The notes beneath the pieces were generated by a model. It had not been told where the DNA came from. It ran no database searches and worked only from the letters and a program-made list of their open reading frames with translations. Positions 23,147 to 32,637 of a stretch of DNA of 52,004 nt are shown here, piece after piece; the stretch's first letter is position 1, and every line of letters begins with the position of its first letter. A program made the translations under genes and the position numbers. The DNA is from Streptococcus sp. HMSC067H01 (GTDB lineage Bacteria > Bacillota > Bacilli > Lactobacillales > Streptococcaceae), in NCBI RefSeq assembly GCF_001814775.1, contig NZ_KV817808.1, positions 1-52,004 on the forward strand. The letters are read 5' to 3'.

Positions 23147-24496
23147 ATGTCACATATTAAATTTGATTATTCAAAAGTATTAGACAAATTTGTTGCACCA
23201 CATGAAGTGGACTACATGCAAGCACAAGTTACAGCAGCAGACGAATTGATCCGTAAAGGAACTGGTGCTGGGAGCGACTTCTTGGGTTGGTTGGACCTTC
23301 CTGAAAACTACGACCGCGAAGAATTTGACCGCATCTTGAAAGCAGCTGAACAAATCAAATCAGACAGCGATGTTTTGGTTGTTATCGGTATCGGTGGATC
23401 TTACCTTGGAGCGAAAGCAGCCATCGACTTCTTGAACCACCACTTTGCAAACTTGCAAACCAAAGAAGAACGCAAAGCACCACAAATCCTTTACGCTGGA
23501 AACTCAATCTCATCTACTTACCTTGCTGACTTGGTAGAGTACGTTGCAGACAAAGACTTCTCAGTAAACGTGATTTCTAAATCAGGTACAACAACTGAAC
23601 CAGCCATCGCTTTCCGTGTCTTTAAAGAACTTTTGGTTAAGAAATACGGTCAAGAAGAAGCTAACAAACGTATCTACGCAACTACTGACCGCCAAAAAGG
23701 TGCTGTTAAGGTTGAAGCAGATGCTAACGGTTGGGAAACATTTGTGGTTCCAGATGATATCGGTGGACGCTTCTCAGTATTGACAGCAGTTGGTTTGCTT
23801 CCAATCGCAGCATCAGGTGCAGATATCAAAGCCCTTATGGAAGGTGCTAATGCTGCTCGTAAAGACTACACTTCAGACAAACTTTCAGAAAACGAAGCTT
23901 ACCAATATGCTGCAGTGCGTAACATCCTTTACCGTAAAGGCTATGCAACTGAAATCTTGGTAAACTACGAGCCATCACTTCAATACTTCTCAGAATGGTG
24001 GAAACAATTGGCTGGTGAGTCAGAAGGAAAAGACCAAAAAGGTATCTACCCAACTTCAGCTAACTTCTCAACAGACTTGCACTCATTGGGTCAATTTATC
24101 CAAGAAGGAACTCGTATCATGTTTGAAACAGTTGTCCGTGTTGACAAACCTCGTAAGAACGTGATCATCCCTACTTTGGAAGAAGACCTTGACGGACTTG
24201 GTTACCTTCAAGGAAAAGACGTTGACTTTGTAAACAAAAAAGCGACTGACGGTGTTCTTCTTGCCCACACTGATGGTGACGTGCCAAACATGTACGTGAC
24301 TCTTCCTGAGCAAGATGCCTTCACTCTTGGTTACACAATCTACTTCTTCGAATTGGCCATCGCCCTTTCAGGTTACTTGAACGCTATCAACCCATTTGAC
24401 CAACCAGGTGTTGAAGCCTACAAACGTAACATGTTTGCCCTTCTTGGTAAACCAGGATTTGAAGAATTGAGCAAAGAACTCAACGCTCGTCTATAA
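23147..24496 (+). CDS. pgi: Glucose-6-phosphate isomerase
   Basis: Pgi interconverts glucose-6-P and fructose-6-P at the head of glycolysis. The 449-residue protein has the SIS-domain signature [13 protein letters not shown] (about 79-91), [10 protein letters not shown] (about 145-154), and the C-terminal QPGVEAYK with the conserved Lys. Length fits the short bacterial form. ATG 23147 has TTGGAGG upstream; an upstream in-frame ATG at 23090 lies in the promoter. Codon use is strongly biased to favoured codons, as in highly expressed genes. Confidence 0.97.
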   Translation: MSHIKFDYSKVLDKFVAPHEVDYMQAQVTAADELIRKGTGAGSDFLGWLDLPENYDREEFDRILKAAEQIKSDSDVLVVIGIGGSYLGAKAAIDFLNHHFANLQTKEERKAPQILYAGNSISSTYLADLVEYVADKDFSVNVISKSGTTTEPAIAFRVFKELLVKKYGQEEANKRIYATTDRQKGAVKVEADANGWETFVVPDDIGGRFSVLTAVGLLPIAASGADIKALMEGANAARKDYTSDKLSENEAYQYAAVRNILYRKGYATEILVNYEPSLQYFSEWWKQLAGESEGKDQKGIYPTSANFSTDLHSLGQFIQEGTRIMFETVVRVDKPRKNVIIPTLEEDLDGLGYLQGKDVDFVNKKATDGVLLAHTDGDVPNMYVTLPEQDAFTLGYTIYFFELAIALSGYLNAINPFDQPGVEAYKRNMFALLGKPGFEELSKELNARL

Positions 24497-24503
24497 TAGA
24501 GCT

Positions 24504-24530
24504 AAAAAGAGTGGTAAATCCACTCTTTTT
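24504..24530 (+). terminator. pgi terminator
   Basis: AAAAAGAGTGG/CCACTCTTTTT, 11-bp stem with a T-tail. Confidence 0.95.
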
Positions 24531-24551
24531 GCTATTTCTTGAAAAGAGAAA

Positions 24552-24580
24552 TTGGACTCTGGCAAGACTTGTGATATAAT
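24552..24580 (+). promoter_or_regulatory. gltX promoter
   Basis: TTGGAC (24552-24557), 17 bp, TATAAT (24575-24580). Confidence 0.75.
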
Positions 24581-24626
24581 ATAGAGAGCAAAAAGGCAGA
24601 CGCCTAGAGACTTTATAGGAGAAGAT

Positions 24627-26087
24627 ATGTCAAAAGATATTCGTGTGCGTTATGCACCAAGTCCAACAGGACTATTACACATCGGTAATGCCCGTACAGC
24701 ATTGTTTAACTATTTGTATGCACGCCACCATGGTGGAACTTTTATCATCCGTATCGAAGATACTGACCGCAAACGTCATGTCGAAGACGGAGAACGTTCA
24801 CAGCTTGAAAACCTTCGTTGGTTAGGCATGAACTGGGATGAAAGTCCAGAGACTCATGAAAACTACCGCCAGTCTGAGCGTTTGGAACTCTATCAAAAAT
24901 ATATCGACCAACTCTTAGCTGAAGGAAAAGCCTACAAATCTTACGTTACAGAAGAAGAGTTAGCAGCAGAACGTGAACGCCAAGAAGCCGCTGGTGAAAC
25001 ACCTCGCTACATCAACGAATACCTTGGTATGAGCGAAGAAGAAAAAACAGCTTACGTTGCAGAACGTGAAGCAGCGGGCATCATCCCGACGGTTCGTTTG
25101 GCTGTCAATGAGTCTGGTATTTACAAGTGGCATGACATGGTCAAAGGCGATATCGAGTTTGAAGGTGGCAATATCGGTGGGGACTGGGTTATCCAAAAGA
25201 AAGATGGCTACCCAACTTACAACTTTGCCGTTGTGATTGATGACCACGATATGCAAATCTCTCATGTCATTCGTGGAGATGACCACATTGCCAATACACC
25301 AAAACAACTCATGGTTTATGAAGCACTTGGATGGGAAGCACCTGAGTTTGGTCACATGACTTTGATTATTAACTCTGAAACTGGTAAGAAGTTGTCTAAA
25401 CGTGACACCAATACACTTCAGTTCATCGAAGATTACCGTAAGAAGGGGTACCTTCCAGAAGCAGTCTTTAACTTTATCGCTCTTCTTGGCTGGAACCCTG
25501 GCGGGGAAGACGAAATCTTCTCTCGTGAAGAACTCATCAAGCTCTTTGATGAAAACCGTCTTAGCAAGTCTCCAGCAGCCTTCGACCAGAAGAAACTTGA
25601 TTGGATGAGTAATGACTATATCAAGAATGCAGACCTTGAAACTATTTTTGAAATGGCAAAACCATTCCTTGAAGAAGCAGGACGTTTGACGGATAAGGCT
25701 GAGAAATTGGTGGAACTTTACAAACCACAAATGAAGTCAGTTGACGAAATCGTTCCATTGACAGACCTTTTCTTCTCAGACTTCCCAGAATTGACAGAAG
25801 CTGAGCGAGAAGTCATGGCTGGTGAAACTGTTCCAACTGTACTTGAAGCCTTCAAAGCAAAACTTGAAGCTATGTCAGACGATGAGTTTGTGGTAGAAAA
25901 TATCTTCCCACAAATCAAAGCAGTTCAAAAAGAAACAGGTATCAAAGGGAAGAACCTCTTCATGCCAATCCGTATCGCTGTTTCAGGTGAGATGCATGGG
26001 CCAGAACTACCAGAAACCATCTACTTGCTTGGCCGCGAAAAATCAATCCAACATATCGAAAAAATGTTGGCAGAGATTGCAAAATAA
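24627..26087 (+). CDS. gltX: Glutamyl-tRNA synthetase
   Basis: GltX charges tRNA-Glu and, in Gram-positives that lack GlnRS, also tRNA-Gln for later amidation. The 486-residue class I synthetase has the HIGH box [12 protein letters not shown] (about 12-23) and the KMSKS-type loop GKKLSKRD (about 253-260), then an alpha-helical anticodon-binding domain. AGGAGAAG precedes the ATG. It is monocistronic. Confidence 0.97.
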   Translation: MSKDIRVRYAPSPTGLLHIGNARTALFNYLYARHHGGTFIIRIEDTDRKRHVEDGERSQLENLRWLGMNWDESPETHENYRQSERLELYQKYIDQLLAEGKAYKSYVTEEELAAERERQEAAGETPRYINEYLGMSEEEKTAYVAEREAAGIIPTVRLAVNESGIYKWHDMVKGDIEFEGGNIGGDWVIQKKDGYPTYNFAVVIDDHDMQISHVIRGDDHIANTPKQLMVYEALGWEAPEFGHMTLIINSETGKKLSKRDTNTLQFIEDYRKKGYLPEAVFNFIALLGWNPGGEDEIFSREELIKLFDENRLSKSPAAFDQKKLDWMSNDYIKNADLETIFEMAKPFLEEAGRLTDKAEKLVELYKPQMKSVDEIVPLTDLFFSDFPELTEAEREVMAGETVPTVLEAFKAKLEAMSDDEFVVENIFPQIKAVQKETGIKGKNLFMPIRIAVSGEMHGPELPETIYLLGREKSIQHIEKMLAEIAK

Positions 26088-26134
26088 GCTAAGTTTCGAC
26101 TACTTTTAATTATAGTAATTGTAGGACTTAGTTC

Positions 26135-26163
26135 AGAGAGAATCAGATGGTTCTCTCTTTTTT
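26135..26163 (+). terminator. gltX terminator
   Basis: AGAGAGAA/TTCTCTCT stem with a 9-nt loop, followed by T6. Confidence 0.9.
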
Positions 26164-26189
26164 ATTGCCAAAGCAGAATCATATTCAAT

Positions 26190-26298
26190 TAATACTCTTC
26201 GAAAATCAAATTCAAACCACGTCAGCTTCGCCTTGCCGTACTCAAGTACAGCCTGCGGCTAGCTTCCTAGTTTGCTCTTTGATTTTCATTGAGTATAA
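26190..26298 (+). repeat. RUP repeat, basic ~107-bp form
   Basis: Inverted termini TAATACTCTTCGAAAATC and GATTTTCATTGAGTATA enclose the short core without the 45-bp module. Its length matches the classic RUP. Confidence 0.88.
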
Positions 26299-26344
26299 AT
26301 TTTTAAGTGACGCTTTAAAAAGAGTTCTTTTTATATGTACTTAT

Positions 26345-26373
26345 TTGAAAATGCAAAAGTTTTAGTGTATAAT
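26345..26373 (+). promoter_or_regulatory. Promoter of the ncRNA candidate
   Basis: TTGAAA (26345-26350), 17 bp, TATAAT (26368-26373). Predicted start about 26379-26381. No open reading frame follows before a terminator. Confidence 0.75.
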
Positions 26374-26379
26374 GTTAAG

Positions 26380-26662
26380 TGACAGGGCAGGGGAAAGAAG
26401 TCAGTGATATGGTAAAATTCTTTACAAACAGACTCGAATTAGCCCAGACATCGTCTATGTTGTTTGTTGAGTCGACTTATTTTTTCTTTGCGTTTTGCTG
26501 ATCACAGGAAGAAATTCGTGCGTTCATGCAACTATCATCCATAACGATGCCTTCGTTTTCGATTCTTAGTTGATATGCAACTGTGTATCTACTCTTTCTT
26601 TTCCAGAGAATAGAAAGGAATCGACCTTGCTCTGTTTACCTTGCGTTAAGCAAGGTTTTTTT
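26380..26662 (+). ncRNA. Structured non-coding RNA of unknown class (~280 nt)
   Basis: A strong promoter and a strong terminator frame ~280 nt with no plausible coding frame. The 5' end CAGGGCAGGG (26383-26392) can pair over all ten positions (two G-U) with CCTTGCTCTG (26625-26634), closing the molecule. Inside, GACTC-g-AA (26431-26438) pairs with TTGAGTC (26467-26473), and TGCAACTA (26527-26534) pairs with TAGTTG...GCA (26567-26579), enclosing AACGA/TCGTT. It lacks tmRNA, RNase P and SRP hallmarks. A closed rod with internal loops recalls 6S RNA, but it is longer than usual and I cannot confirm that. It lies between gltX and the aminotransferase gene. Confidence 0.65.
26638..26662 (+). terminator. 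Terminator of the ncRNA
   Basis: ACCTTGC (26638-26644) and GCAAGGT (26650-26656), a 7-bp stem with a 5-nt loop, then T7. Confidence 0.92.
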
Positions 26663-26681
26663 GTGGAATAGTACTGGGCGA

Positions 26682-26710
26682 TTTACGATTTTTCTATCAA
26701 GTGGTATAAT
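26682..26710 (+). promoter_or_regulatory. Promoter of the aminotransferase gene
   Basis: TTTACG (26682-26687), 17 bp, TATAAT (26705-26710) with TGG just before it (extended -10). Confidence 0.7.
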
Positions 26711-26741
26711 ATTAACTATCCTGATGAATTGAGGAACTCAA

Positions 26742-27956
26742 ATGAAAGAATTTAACAAATCAATCAAATTAGAGCATGTGGCTTACGACATCCGTGGTCC
26801 AGTCCTTGAGGAGGCCATGCGTATGCGAGCAAATGGGGAAAAAATCCTCCGTTTGAATACAGGGAACCCAGCTGAGTTTGGCTTTACAGCACCAGATGAG
26901 GTCATCCATGATTTGATTATGAATGCGCGTGATAGTGAAGGTTATTCGGACTCAAAAGGGATCTTTTCAGCTCGCAAAGCAATCATGCAGTACTGCCAGC
27001 TCAAGAAATTCCCCAATGTTGGTATTGACGATATTTACCTTGGGAATGGGGTTAGTGAGCTGATTGTTATGTCTATGCAAGGTCTCTTGGACAATGGTGA
27101 TGAGGTCTTGGTCCCTATGCCTGACTATCCTCTTTGGACTGCTGCAGTCAGCCTGGCTGGAGGAAATGCCGTTCACTACGTCTGTGATGAAGAAGCTGAA
27201 TGGTATCCTGACTTAGATGATATCAAGTCTAAGATTAGTTCAAATACTAAGGCTATCGTTTTGATCAATCCAAATAATCCAACGGGAGCCCTCTATCCTA
27301 AAGAACTCTTACTAGATATCATTGAGATTGCTCGTCAAAATGACTTGATTATCTTTGCGGATGAAATTTACGACCGTATGGTTATGGACGGCAATGTCCA
27401 CACACCAGTAGCTAGTCTAGCACCAGACCTTTTCTGTGTCAGCATGAATGGTCTGTCTAAATCTCACCGTATCGCAGGTTTCCGTGTGGGTTGGATGGTT
27501 TTGTCTGGTCCTAAGAAGCATGTCAAAGGCTATATCGAAGGGCTTAATATGCTCTCAAATATGCGTCTCTGCTCTAACGTCCTAGCGCAACAAGTTGTTC
27601 AAACTTCACTCGGTGGTCACCAATCGGTGGACGAACTACTATTGCCAGGTGGTCGTATCTATGAACAAAGAAACTTTATTTATAATGCCATTCAAGATAT
27701 TCCAGGTTTGTCCGCGGTTAAACCTAAAGCGGGTCTTTATATCTTCCCTAAAATTGACCGCAATATGTACCGTATCGATGATGATGAGCAGTTTGTCCTT
27801 GATTTCTTGAAGCAAGAAAAGGTGCTTTTGGTTCATGGACGAGGATTTAACTGGAGAGAACCAGATCACTTCCGTATCGTTTATCTACCACGTGTAGATG
27901 AGTTAGCCCAAATCCAAGAAAAGATGACTCGTTTCTTGAAACAGTATCGTAGATAA
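26742..27956 (+). CDS. alaT: PLP-dependent aminotransferase, class I (AlaT-like)
   Basis: The 404-residue aminotransferase probably makes alanine from pyruvate with glutamate as donor. Features are an N-terminal KLEHVAYDIRGP segment typical of AlaT-type enzymes, NPNNPTGALY (about 178-187), the cofactor-holding FADEIYDRM, and the Schiff-base Lys in GLSKSHRIAGFRVGW (about 235-249). GAGGAA precedes the ATG. It is followed by rpmH on the same strand with its own promoter. Confidence 0.88.
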   Translation: MKEFNKSIKLEHVAYDIRGPVLEEAMRMRANGEKILRLNTGNPAEFGFTAPDEVIHDLIMNARDSEGYSDSKGIFSARKAIMQYCQLKKFPNVGIDDIYLGNGVSELIVMSMQGLLDNGDEVLVPMPDYPLWTAAVSLAGGNAVHYVCDEEAEWYPDLDDIKSKISSNTKAIVLINPNNPTGALYPKELLLDIIEIARQNDLIIFADEIYDRMVMDGNVHTPVASLAPDLFCVSMNGLSKSHRIAGFRVGWMVLSGPKKHVKGYIEGLNMLSNMRLCSNVLAQQVVQTSLGGHQSVDELLLPGGRIYEQRNFIYNAIQDIPGLSAVKPKAGLYIFPKIDRNMYRIDDDEQFVLDFLKQEKVLLVHGRGFNWREPDHFRIVYLPRVDELAQIQEKMTRFLKQYRR

Positions 27957-27998
27957 GGCTTTCATAGCAAAAAAGCTGGAAACATTTGTCAGAGCTAT

Positions 27999-28027
27999 TG
28001 ACAAATGCAAAAGAATCAGATAGAATA
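27999..28027 (+). promoter_or_regulatory. rpmH promoter
   Basis: TTGACA (27999-28004), 17 bp, TAGAAT (28022-28027). The ~70-nt leader holds GTTTAG...CTAAAC that could form a small hairpin. Confidence 0.8.
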
Positions 28028-28100
28028 GTAAAGTATGTTTAGTAACTGATCACTTTATAGCCGGCTAAACGAATACAAAATCTATGAGGAGGTATTCATC

Positions 28101-28235
28101 GTGAAACGTACTTATCAACCAAGTAAACTACGTCGTGCGCGCAAACACGGATTCCGTAACCGTATGTCAACTAAAAACGGTCGTCGCGTATTGGCAGCTC
28201 GTCGTCGTAAAGGACGCAAAGTTTTGGCTGCATAA
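28101..28235 (+). CDS. rpmH: 50S ribosomal protein L34
   Basis: This 44-residue protein begins with GTG and reads [20 protein letters not shown] onward, the universal L34 sequence, ending in GRKVLAA. It is extremely basic and binds 23S rRNA. GAGGAGGT lies upstream. The gene is not next to rnpA here, in contrast to most bacteria, but its linkage to this aminotransferase is as in pneumococcus as I recall. Confidence 0.98.
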
Positions 28236-28255
28236 TCCAAACAAATTCAACAATG

Positions 28256-28288
28256 AAGTCAGTAGGAACTCGAGTCTACTGGCTTTTG
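28256..28288 (+). terminator. rpmH terminator
   Basis: AAGTCAGTAG pairs with CTACTGGCTT (one G-U), with an ACTCGAGT palindrome in the loop, then TTTTG. Confidence 0.85.
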
Positions 28289-28308
28289 TTTTGCTCTAAA
28301 ATAATAGT

Positions 28309-28337
28309 TTGTATAAGCTTTCTATTTTTTCTATAAT
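28309..28337 (+). promoter_or_regulatory. Promoter of the peptide-binding lipoprotein gene
   Basis: TTGTAT (28309-28314), 17 bp, TATAAT (28332-28337). A second TATAAT at 28342-28347 could also serve. Confidence 0.65.
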
Positions 28338-28378
28338 AGTGTATAATATTTCATATACTATATAAATGGAGAATATTT

Positions 28379-30343
28379 ATGAAAAAATCAAAAATCCTTC
28401 TACTAGGAGTTGGGCTTTTGAGTGCAAGCTTCTTGATGGCAGCTTGTAGCTCGACACAGTCAAATGCATCTGATAAAACCTACTCTTATGTATTTGCTAG
28501 CAATCCAGATACATTAGACTACATTACTTCGACACGTGGCTCGACGTCTAGCATTACGACAAACTTGATTGATGGTTTGTTGGAAAATGATAAGTATGGC
28601 AATCTGGTTCCTTCCATGGCTGAATCATGGACAGTATCAAAAGATGGCTTGACCTATACCTATAAAATCCGTCAAGGTGTCAAGTGGTATACCTCTGAAG
28701 GGGAAGAATATGCAGAGGTAACAGCTCATGACTTTGTGACAGGCCTAAAGTATGCGGCGGATAAAAAAGCAGAAAACTTGTACCTGGTGCAAGACTCTAT
28801 CAAAGGTTTGGCGGACTATGTTGAGGGGCAATCATCAGACTTTGAGACTGTTGGTATCAAGGCAGTCGATGACTATACTCTCCAATATACCTTAAACAAG
28901 CCGGAGTCCTATTGGAATTCTAAGACAACAGGTGGAATTTTGAGTCCAGTCAATGAAGCTTTTTTGAAATCTAAGGGGGACGAATTTGGAAGTGTAACTC
29001 CATCTAGTATCCTGTCAAATGGACCTTACTTATTCAAATCATTCACTTCAAAATCTTTAATTGAGTTTGAAAAAAATCCTAATTACTGGGACAAGGACAA
29101 TGTGAAGATTGAAAAAGTAAAACTTTCCTTCTATGACGGTTCAGACCAAGATAGTTTGGCTAGAGGATTCTTGGAAGGCAACTATACAGACGGGCGTATT
29201 TTCCCAACAAGCTCAGTCTTTGATCAGCTGAAAAAAGGGAATGAAGATAAGATTACCTATACCCCTCAAAATGCTGTAACCTTCTACTATCTCTTTAATG
29301 TCAACCGTCAAAGCTACAAGCAAACCATGAAACAGACGGATAAAGAAAAGACGGATTCTCGTCTAGCGATGCAAAATAAAGACTTCCGTCAAGCTATTAA
29401 CTTTGCCTTTGACCGTCATGCCTATGCTGCACAGACAAATGGAGAAGATGGGGCTGATCGAATTCTTCGAAACACAGTCACACCAAGTAACTTTGTTCAA
29501 ATCGGCGGCAAAAACTTTGGAGATGCTGTCAATGAAAAGATGGTCAACTATGGTACAGAGTGGTCTAATATCAATCTGAACGACGCTCAAGCTGCTTTCT
29601 TAGATCCTGAAAAAGCCAAGGCTGAGTTTACCAAGGCTAAAGAAAGTTTGCAGGCAGAAGGTGTGACCTTCCCTATCCACTTGGATATGTTGGTAGACCA
29701 AACTGCTAAGTTGGACGTTCAACAGGCAAGCTCCTTCAAACAGACCGTTGAAGCAACGCTTGGATCAGATAATGTTGTGATTGATATTATTCAATTGTCT
29801 CCAGATGAGAAAGACAATGCTACCTTCTTTGCGGATACCGCCGATCAAAAGGACTATGACATCGACATCTCAGGTTGGAGTGGGGATTTCTCAGATCCGA
29901 AAACCTATCTTGATCTCTTGGATCCAGACTCTGGTTCTCAGTTGAAAAATCTTGGCTTGACTCCAGGAAAAGACAATGAAGTCAAAGAAAAACTCGATTT
30001 AGCTACCTACAAGGAGTTGTTGGATGCGGCAGATAAAGAGAATGAAAATACGCAAACACGTTATGAAAAATTTGCCGAAGTTCAAGCTTGGTTGACAGAT
30101 AGTGCTCTCTTCCTACCAGTTCAAAGTGGAGGAGCTAATCCAATCTTCCGTAAGACAGTTCCGTTTACAGGGGCCTTCTCATTTGTTGGGCACAAAGGAG
30201 ATGCGGACAACTACAAATATGTTGAATTGCAAAAGGAACCAGTGACTGCTAAACAGTATCAAGAACTTTATGAAAAATGGCAAAAAGAAAAAGCTGAGTC
30301 TAATAAAAAAGCCCAAGAAGATTTGGCTAACCACGTTCGATAG
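28379..30343 (+). CDS. Oligopeptide-binding lipoprotein (AliA/AliB/AmiA family)
   Basis: The 654-residue SBP_bac_5 protein captures oligopeptides for the Ami permease. It has a lipoprotein signal with lipobox LMAAC (Cys at about 23), then the family segments SYVFASNPDTLDYI, GLLENDKYGNLVPSMAESW, the FRQAINFAFDRHAY block and a C-terminal KEKAESNKKAQEDLANHVR. It most resembles AliB-like members from memory. No permease or ATPase genes adjoin, so like other Ali proteins it probably works as an orphan receptor for the Ami system, feeding nutrient or peptide-signal sensing. Confidence 0.92.
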   Translation: MKKSKILLLGVGLLSASFLMAACSSTQSNASDKTYSYVFASNPDTLDYITSTRGSTSSITTNLIDGLLENDKYGNLVPSMAESWTVSKDGLTYTYKIRQGVKWYTSEGEEYAEVTAHDFVTGLKYAADKKAENLYLVQDSIKGLADYVEGQSSDFETVGIKAVDDYTLQYTLNKPESYWNSKTTGGILSPVNEAFLKSKGDEFGSVTPSSILSNGPYLFKSFTSKSLIEFEKNPNYWDKDNVKIEKVKLSFYDGSDQDSLARGFLEGNYTDGRIFPTSSVFDQLKKGNEDKITYTPQNAVTFYYLFNVNRQSYKQTMKQTDKEKTDSRLAMQNKDFRQAINFAFDRHAYAAQTNGEDGADRILRNTVTPSNFVQIGGKNFGDAVNEKMVNYGTEWSNINLNDAQAAFLDPEKAKAEFTKAKESLQAEGVTFPIHLDMLVDQTAKLDVQQASSFKQTVEATLGSDNVVIDIIQLSPDEKDNATFFADTADQKDYDIDISGWSGDFSDPKTYLDLLDPDSGSQLKNLGLTPGKDNEVKEKLDLATYKELLDAADKENENTQTRYEKFAEVQAWLTDSALFLPVQSGGANPIFRKTVPFTGAFSFVGHKGDADNYKYVELQKEPVTAKQYQELYEKWQKEKAESNKKAQEDLANHVR

Positions 30344-30365
30344 AAGAAGGTTATCAATAAAATTT

Positions 30366-30565
30366 TAATACTCTTCGAAAATCTCTTCAAACTGCGTCAA
30401 CGTCGCCTTTCCGTAGGTATGGTTACTGACTTCGTCAGTTCTATCCACAACCTCAAAACTGTGTTTTGAGCTGACTTCGTCAGTTTCATCTACAACCTCA
30501 AAGCAGTGCTTTGAGCAACCTGCGGCTAGTTTCCTAGTTTGCTCTTTGATTTTCATTGAGTATAA
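30366..30565 (+). repeat. Long RUP-type repeat with two tandem 45-bp hairpin modules
   Basis: RUP termini enclose two tandem 45-bp modules (30426-30470 and 30471-30515), each with a CTGAC-ttc-GTCAG hairpin and a CTCAAA..TTTGAG hairpin. In the second hairpin the copies differ by a paired change, A:T to G:C, that keeps the stem. A 63-codon open frame on the reverse strand across the repeat is not considered a gene. Confidence 0.88.
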
Positions 30566-30590
30566 GTCTAATTTTAGGGACTAGATTCAG

Positions 30591-30636
30591 AAAAAAGGCA
30601 TTACCAGGAGCTTATTGGTTCTGGTAATGCCTTTTC
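30591..30636. terminator. Bidirectional terminator between the lipoprotein gene and kimA
   Basis: GGCATTACCAG (30597-30607) and CTGGTAATGCC (30621-30631) form an 11-bp perfect stem with A6 on the left and TTTT on the right, so it works for both convergent genes. Confidence 0.92.
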
Positions 30637-30637
30637 T

Positions 30638-32482
30638 TTATTCTTTCAAATGATATGAATAGCTAGCAACGACGACATCTTCGTGCCATCTGAGAGCGTA
30701 TTTTAATTTGAGACTCATTTGATTGTGGAGGATATTTTGCCAAGGTTTGTTAGGGATAAATTGGGGTACTAGAACTGTAACCGTGTAGTTCTTTTTCTTG
30801 GCTTCTTGAGAGATTTTTCGAACATATCGAACTGTAGGTGTGATAATATTGCGATAGCTGGTATTAATGTTTTTAAGAGTAATATTTGGGAAGTAGTCGG
30901 CAAATTCTTGGAGGATTTCTTGGTCTTTTTCCTCAGTTTCCTTGGTGGAAATATGCATGGCCAAAACTTCATCTCCGATGCTTTGAGCGTAATTAATCGC
31001 TCCAACACTGACTCGAGTAACATTTCCCACTAATACAAGAACGACATTGCCATCGTAGCTTTGCTTTTGAATTCCTTCATAAAGTCGAAGTTGTTTGGCC
31101 ACTTTTTGGTAATGACTGTGGATGGACAAAAATAGGAAGGTTAGGACCAGGATAATTGGGAAGAAGGGCCAGATATCCCCAAGTCTGAAGAAGAGTAGGA
31201 TAAGAACGATAGCGTAACAAATGATGGCGCCGAGGATGTTAGCAAAGGCAGATTTTAAGAAATGAGAGCCTTTTTCTTTTTTCCAATGACGAATCATACC
31301 TGTTTGAGAAAGGGCAAAAGGAACAAAAACTCCGATAGTATAAAGAGGGATTAAGCGTTCTGTATTTCCATTGAAAATAAGCAGAAGGATTATAGCACCA
31401 AAAGCTAAGGTTAAAATACCGTTTGAGTAACCCAGGCGGTCTCCCTTTTCCATAAAGAGATGGGGCATGTACTTGTTCTTAGCCATATTGTAAGCCAACA
31501 TTGGAAAGGCAGAAAAACCAGTATTTGCAGCAACGGCTAGGATTAGGGCAGTTGAGAATTGGAAGAGATAATAAACAATCTGACCGAGAGCTGAATCCCC
31601 TAAAATCCCTTTAGCCATTTGTGAGAGGATTGTTTCTCCGTGTTGAGGTGTAATCCCCATCCAGTAGTTTAAGAAGGTAATCCCTGCAAATAGAAATCCA
31701 AGAATCAGAGACATGATGGTCAATGTTTGAGCTGCGTTTTTTTCTTTAGGGGTCTTGAAAAATGGAACGGCATTTGAGATAGCTTCAACTCCAGTTAGTG
31801 AGGCCGAACCGCTGGTAAAGGCCCTTAAAATTAGGACAATTGAGAGACTTGGGACGGTTTGACCAATAGAGGAAGTTGCATGATAGCTGAGAGAACCTGT
31901 CAACAGTTGGAAGATACCAAACAATAAGAGGAAGACGGTACTAAAGATAAAAAGATAGACCGGAATCATCAGAGAACTAGCAGATTCCCTCAAGCCTCGC
32001 AGATTCAAAAGCATGAGCAAACATACTAGAAAAATGGAGATGTGGAGGTTATAGGGGTGGAGGGCAGGAAGTGCAGCAGTGATAGCGTCAGCGCCTGCTG
32101 CCACTGATACGGCTACTGTTAGCATATAGTCAACAAGCAGACTTCCCCCAGCAATCAAACCTAACTCAGGGGAGAGGTTTTCTCGAGTAACCATATAGGC
32201 ACCTCCACCTTGAGGGTAGGCATGGATGATTTGTCTATAAGAAATGGTCAGGCTAGCTAATAGTAAGAGGACAAAAATGCCGATAGGAAGACTCCACCAG
32301 ATAGCAAGCGGAGAAAGACTAGCCAAGACGAGAACGACCTGTTCAGGTCCATAAGCGATAGAAGATAGGGCATCACTTGATAGCATTGCGAGTGCCTGCG
32401 TTTTTCCAAGTAGTCCTCCCTCGCCTTCAGTTAAGGACTTAAGGGGACGACCAATAAAGGTATATTTTAGTTTTGTAAACAT
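30638..32482 (-). CDS. kimA: KimA-like potassium importer (APC superfamily permease)
   Basis: The 614-residue protein closely follows B. subtilis KimA (YdaO) as I recall it: N-terminal GRPLKSL, then ALAMLSSDALSSIAYGPEQ, SYRQIIHAYPQGGGAYMV, LTGVEAISNAVPFF and a C-terminal cytosolic domain ending VPQFIPNKPWQNILHNQ. About 12 membrane segments precede that domain. KimA is a high-affinity K+:H+ symporter inhibited by c-di-AMP. I use the ATG at 32482, with GGAAAG upstream; the frame extends to 32545 but across the promoter. It is transcribed against its neighbours. Confidence 0.88.
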   Translation of the reverse strand: MFTKLKYTFIGRPLKSLTEGEGGLLGKTQALAMLSSDALSSIAYGPEQVVLVLASLSPLAIWWSLPIGIFVLLLLASLTISYRQIIHAYPQGGGAYMVTRENLSPELGLIAGGSLLVDYMLTVAVSVAAGADAITAALPALHPYNLHISIFLVCLLMLLNLRGLRESASSLMIPVYLFIFSTVFLLLFGIFQLLTGSLSYHATSSIGQTVPSLSIVLILRAFTSGSASLTGVEAISNAVPFFKTPKEKNAAQTLTIMSLILGFLFAGITFLNYWMGITPQHGETILSQMAKGILGDSALGQIVYYLFQFSTALILAVAANTGFSAFPMLAYNMAKNKYMPHLFMEKGDRLGYSNGILTLAFGAIILLLIFNGNTERLIPLYTIGVFVPFALSQTGMIRHWKKEKGSHFLKSAFANILGAIICYAIVLILLFFRLGDIWPFFPIILVLTFLFLSIHSHYQKVAKQLRLYEGIQKQSYDGNVVLVLVGNVTRVSVGAINYAQSIGDEVLAMHISTKETEEKDQEILQEFADYFPNITLKNINTSYRNIITPTVRYVRKISQEAKKKNYTVTVLVPQFIPNKPWQNILHNQMSLKLKYALRWHEDVVVASYSYHLKE

Positions 32483-32516
32483 TTTCTTTCCTTTTCTGAA
32501 AATTTCAACAAGAGTT

Positions 32517-32545
32517 ATTATACTGCTATGAAAAAAAGTCGTCAA
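32517..32545 (-). promoter_or_regulatory. kimA promoter
   Basis: On the minus strand TTGACG (32545-32540), 17 bp, TATAAT (32522-32517). The leader is only about 30 nt, too short for a c-di-AMP riboswitch. Confidence 0.8.
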
Positions 32546-32637
32546 GAAAAAATGAATGATTTCAAAATATTTTTTCCTATAAGGATGAGACTAGTTTTTT
32601 TGGTATAATAGAAGGTAGAAAAAACGAGGAAATATAA

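Noticed and set aside
24960..25730. 256-codon open frame on the minus strand
   Set aside because: It is antisense to gltX, which is certain; the frame reflects biased codon use and has no promoter or ribosome site.
26380..26662. tmRNA or RNase P RNA
   Set aside because: There is no tag-peptide frame and no GAGGAAAGTCC-type or tRNA-like end; length also does not fit.
26380..26741. T-box or amino-acid riboswitch in front of the aminotransferase gene
   Set aside because: No T-box sequence (AGGGTGGNACCRCG) or specifier loop is seen, and a terminator followed by a separate promoter divides this RNA from the gene.
30365..30556. 63-codon frame on the minus strand
   Set aside because: It is a by-product of the RUP modules; the repeated peptide arises from the 45-bp tandem repeat.
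32483..32545. c-di-AMP (ydaO) riboswitch before kimA
   Set aside because: The predicted leader is about 30 nt, too short for that riboswitch.
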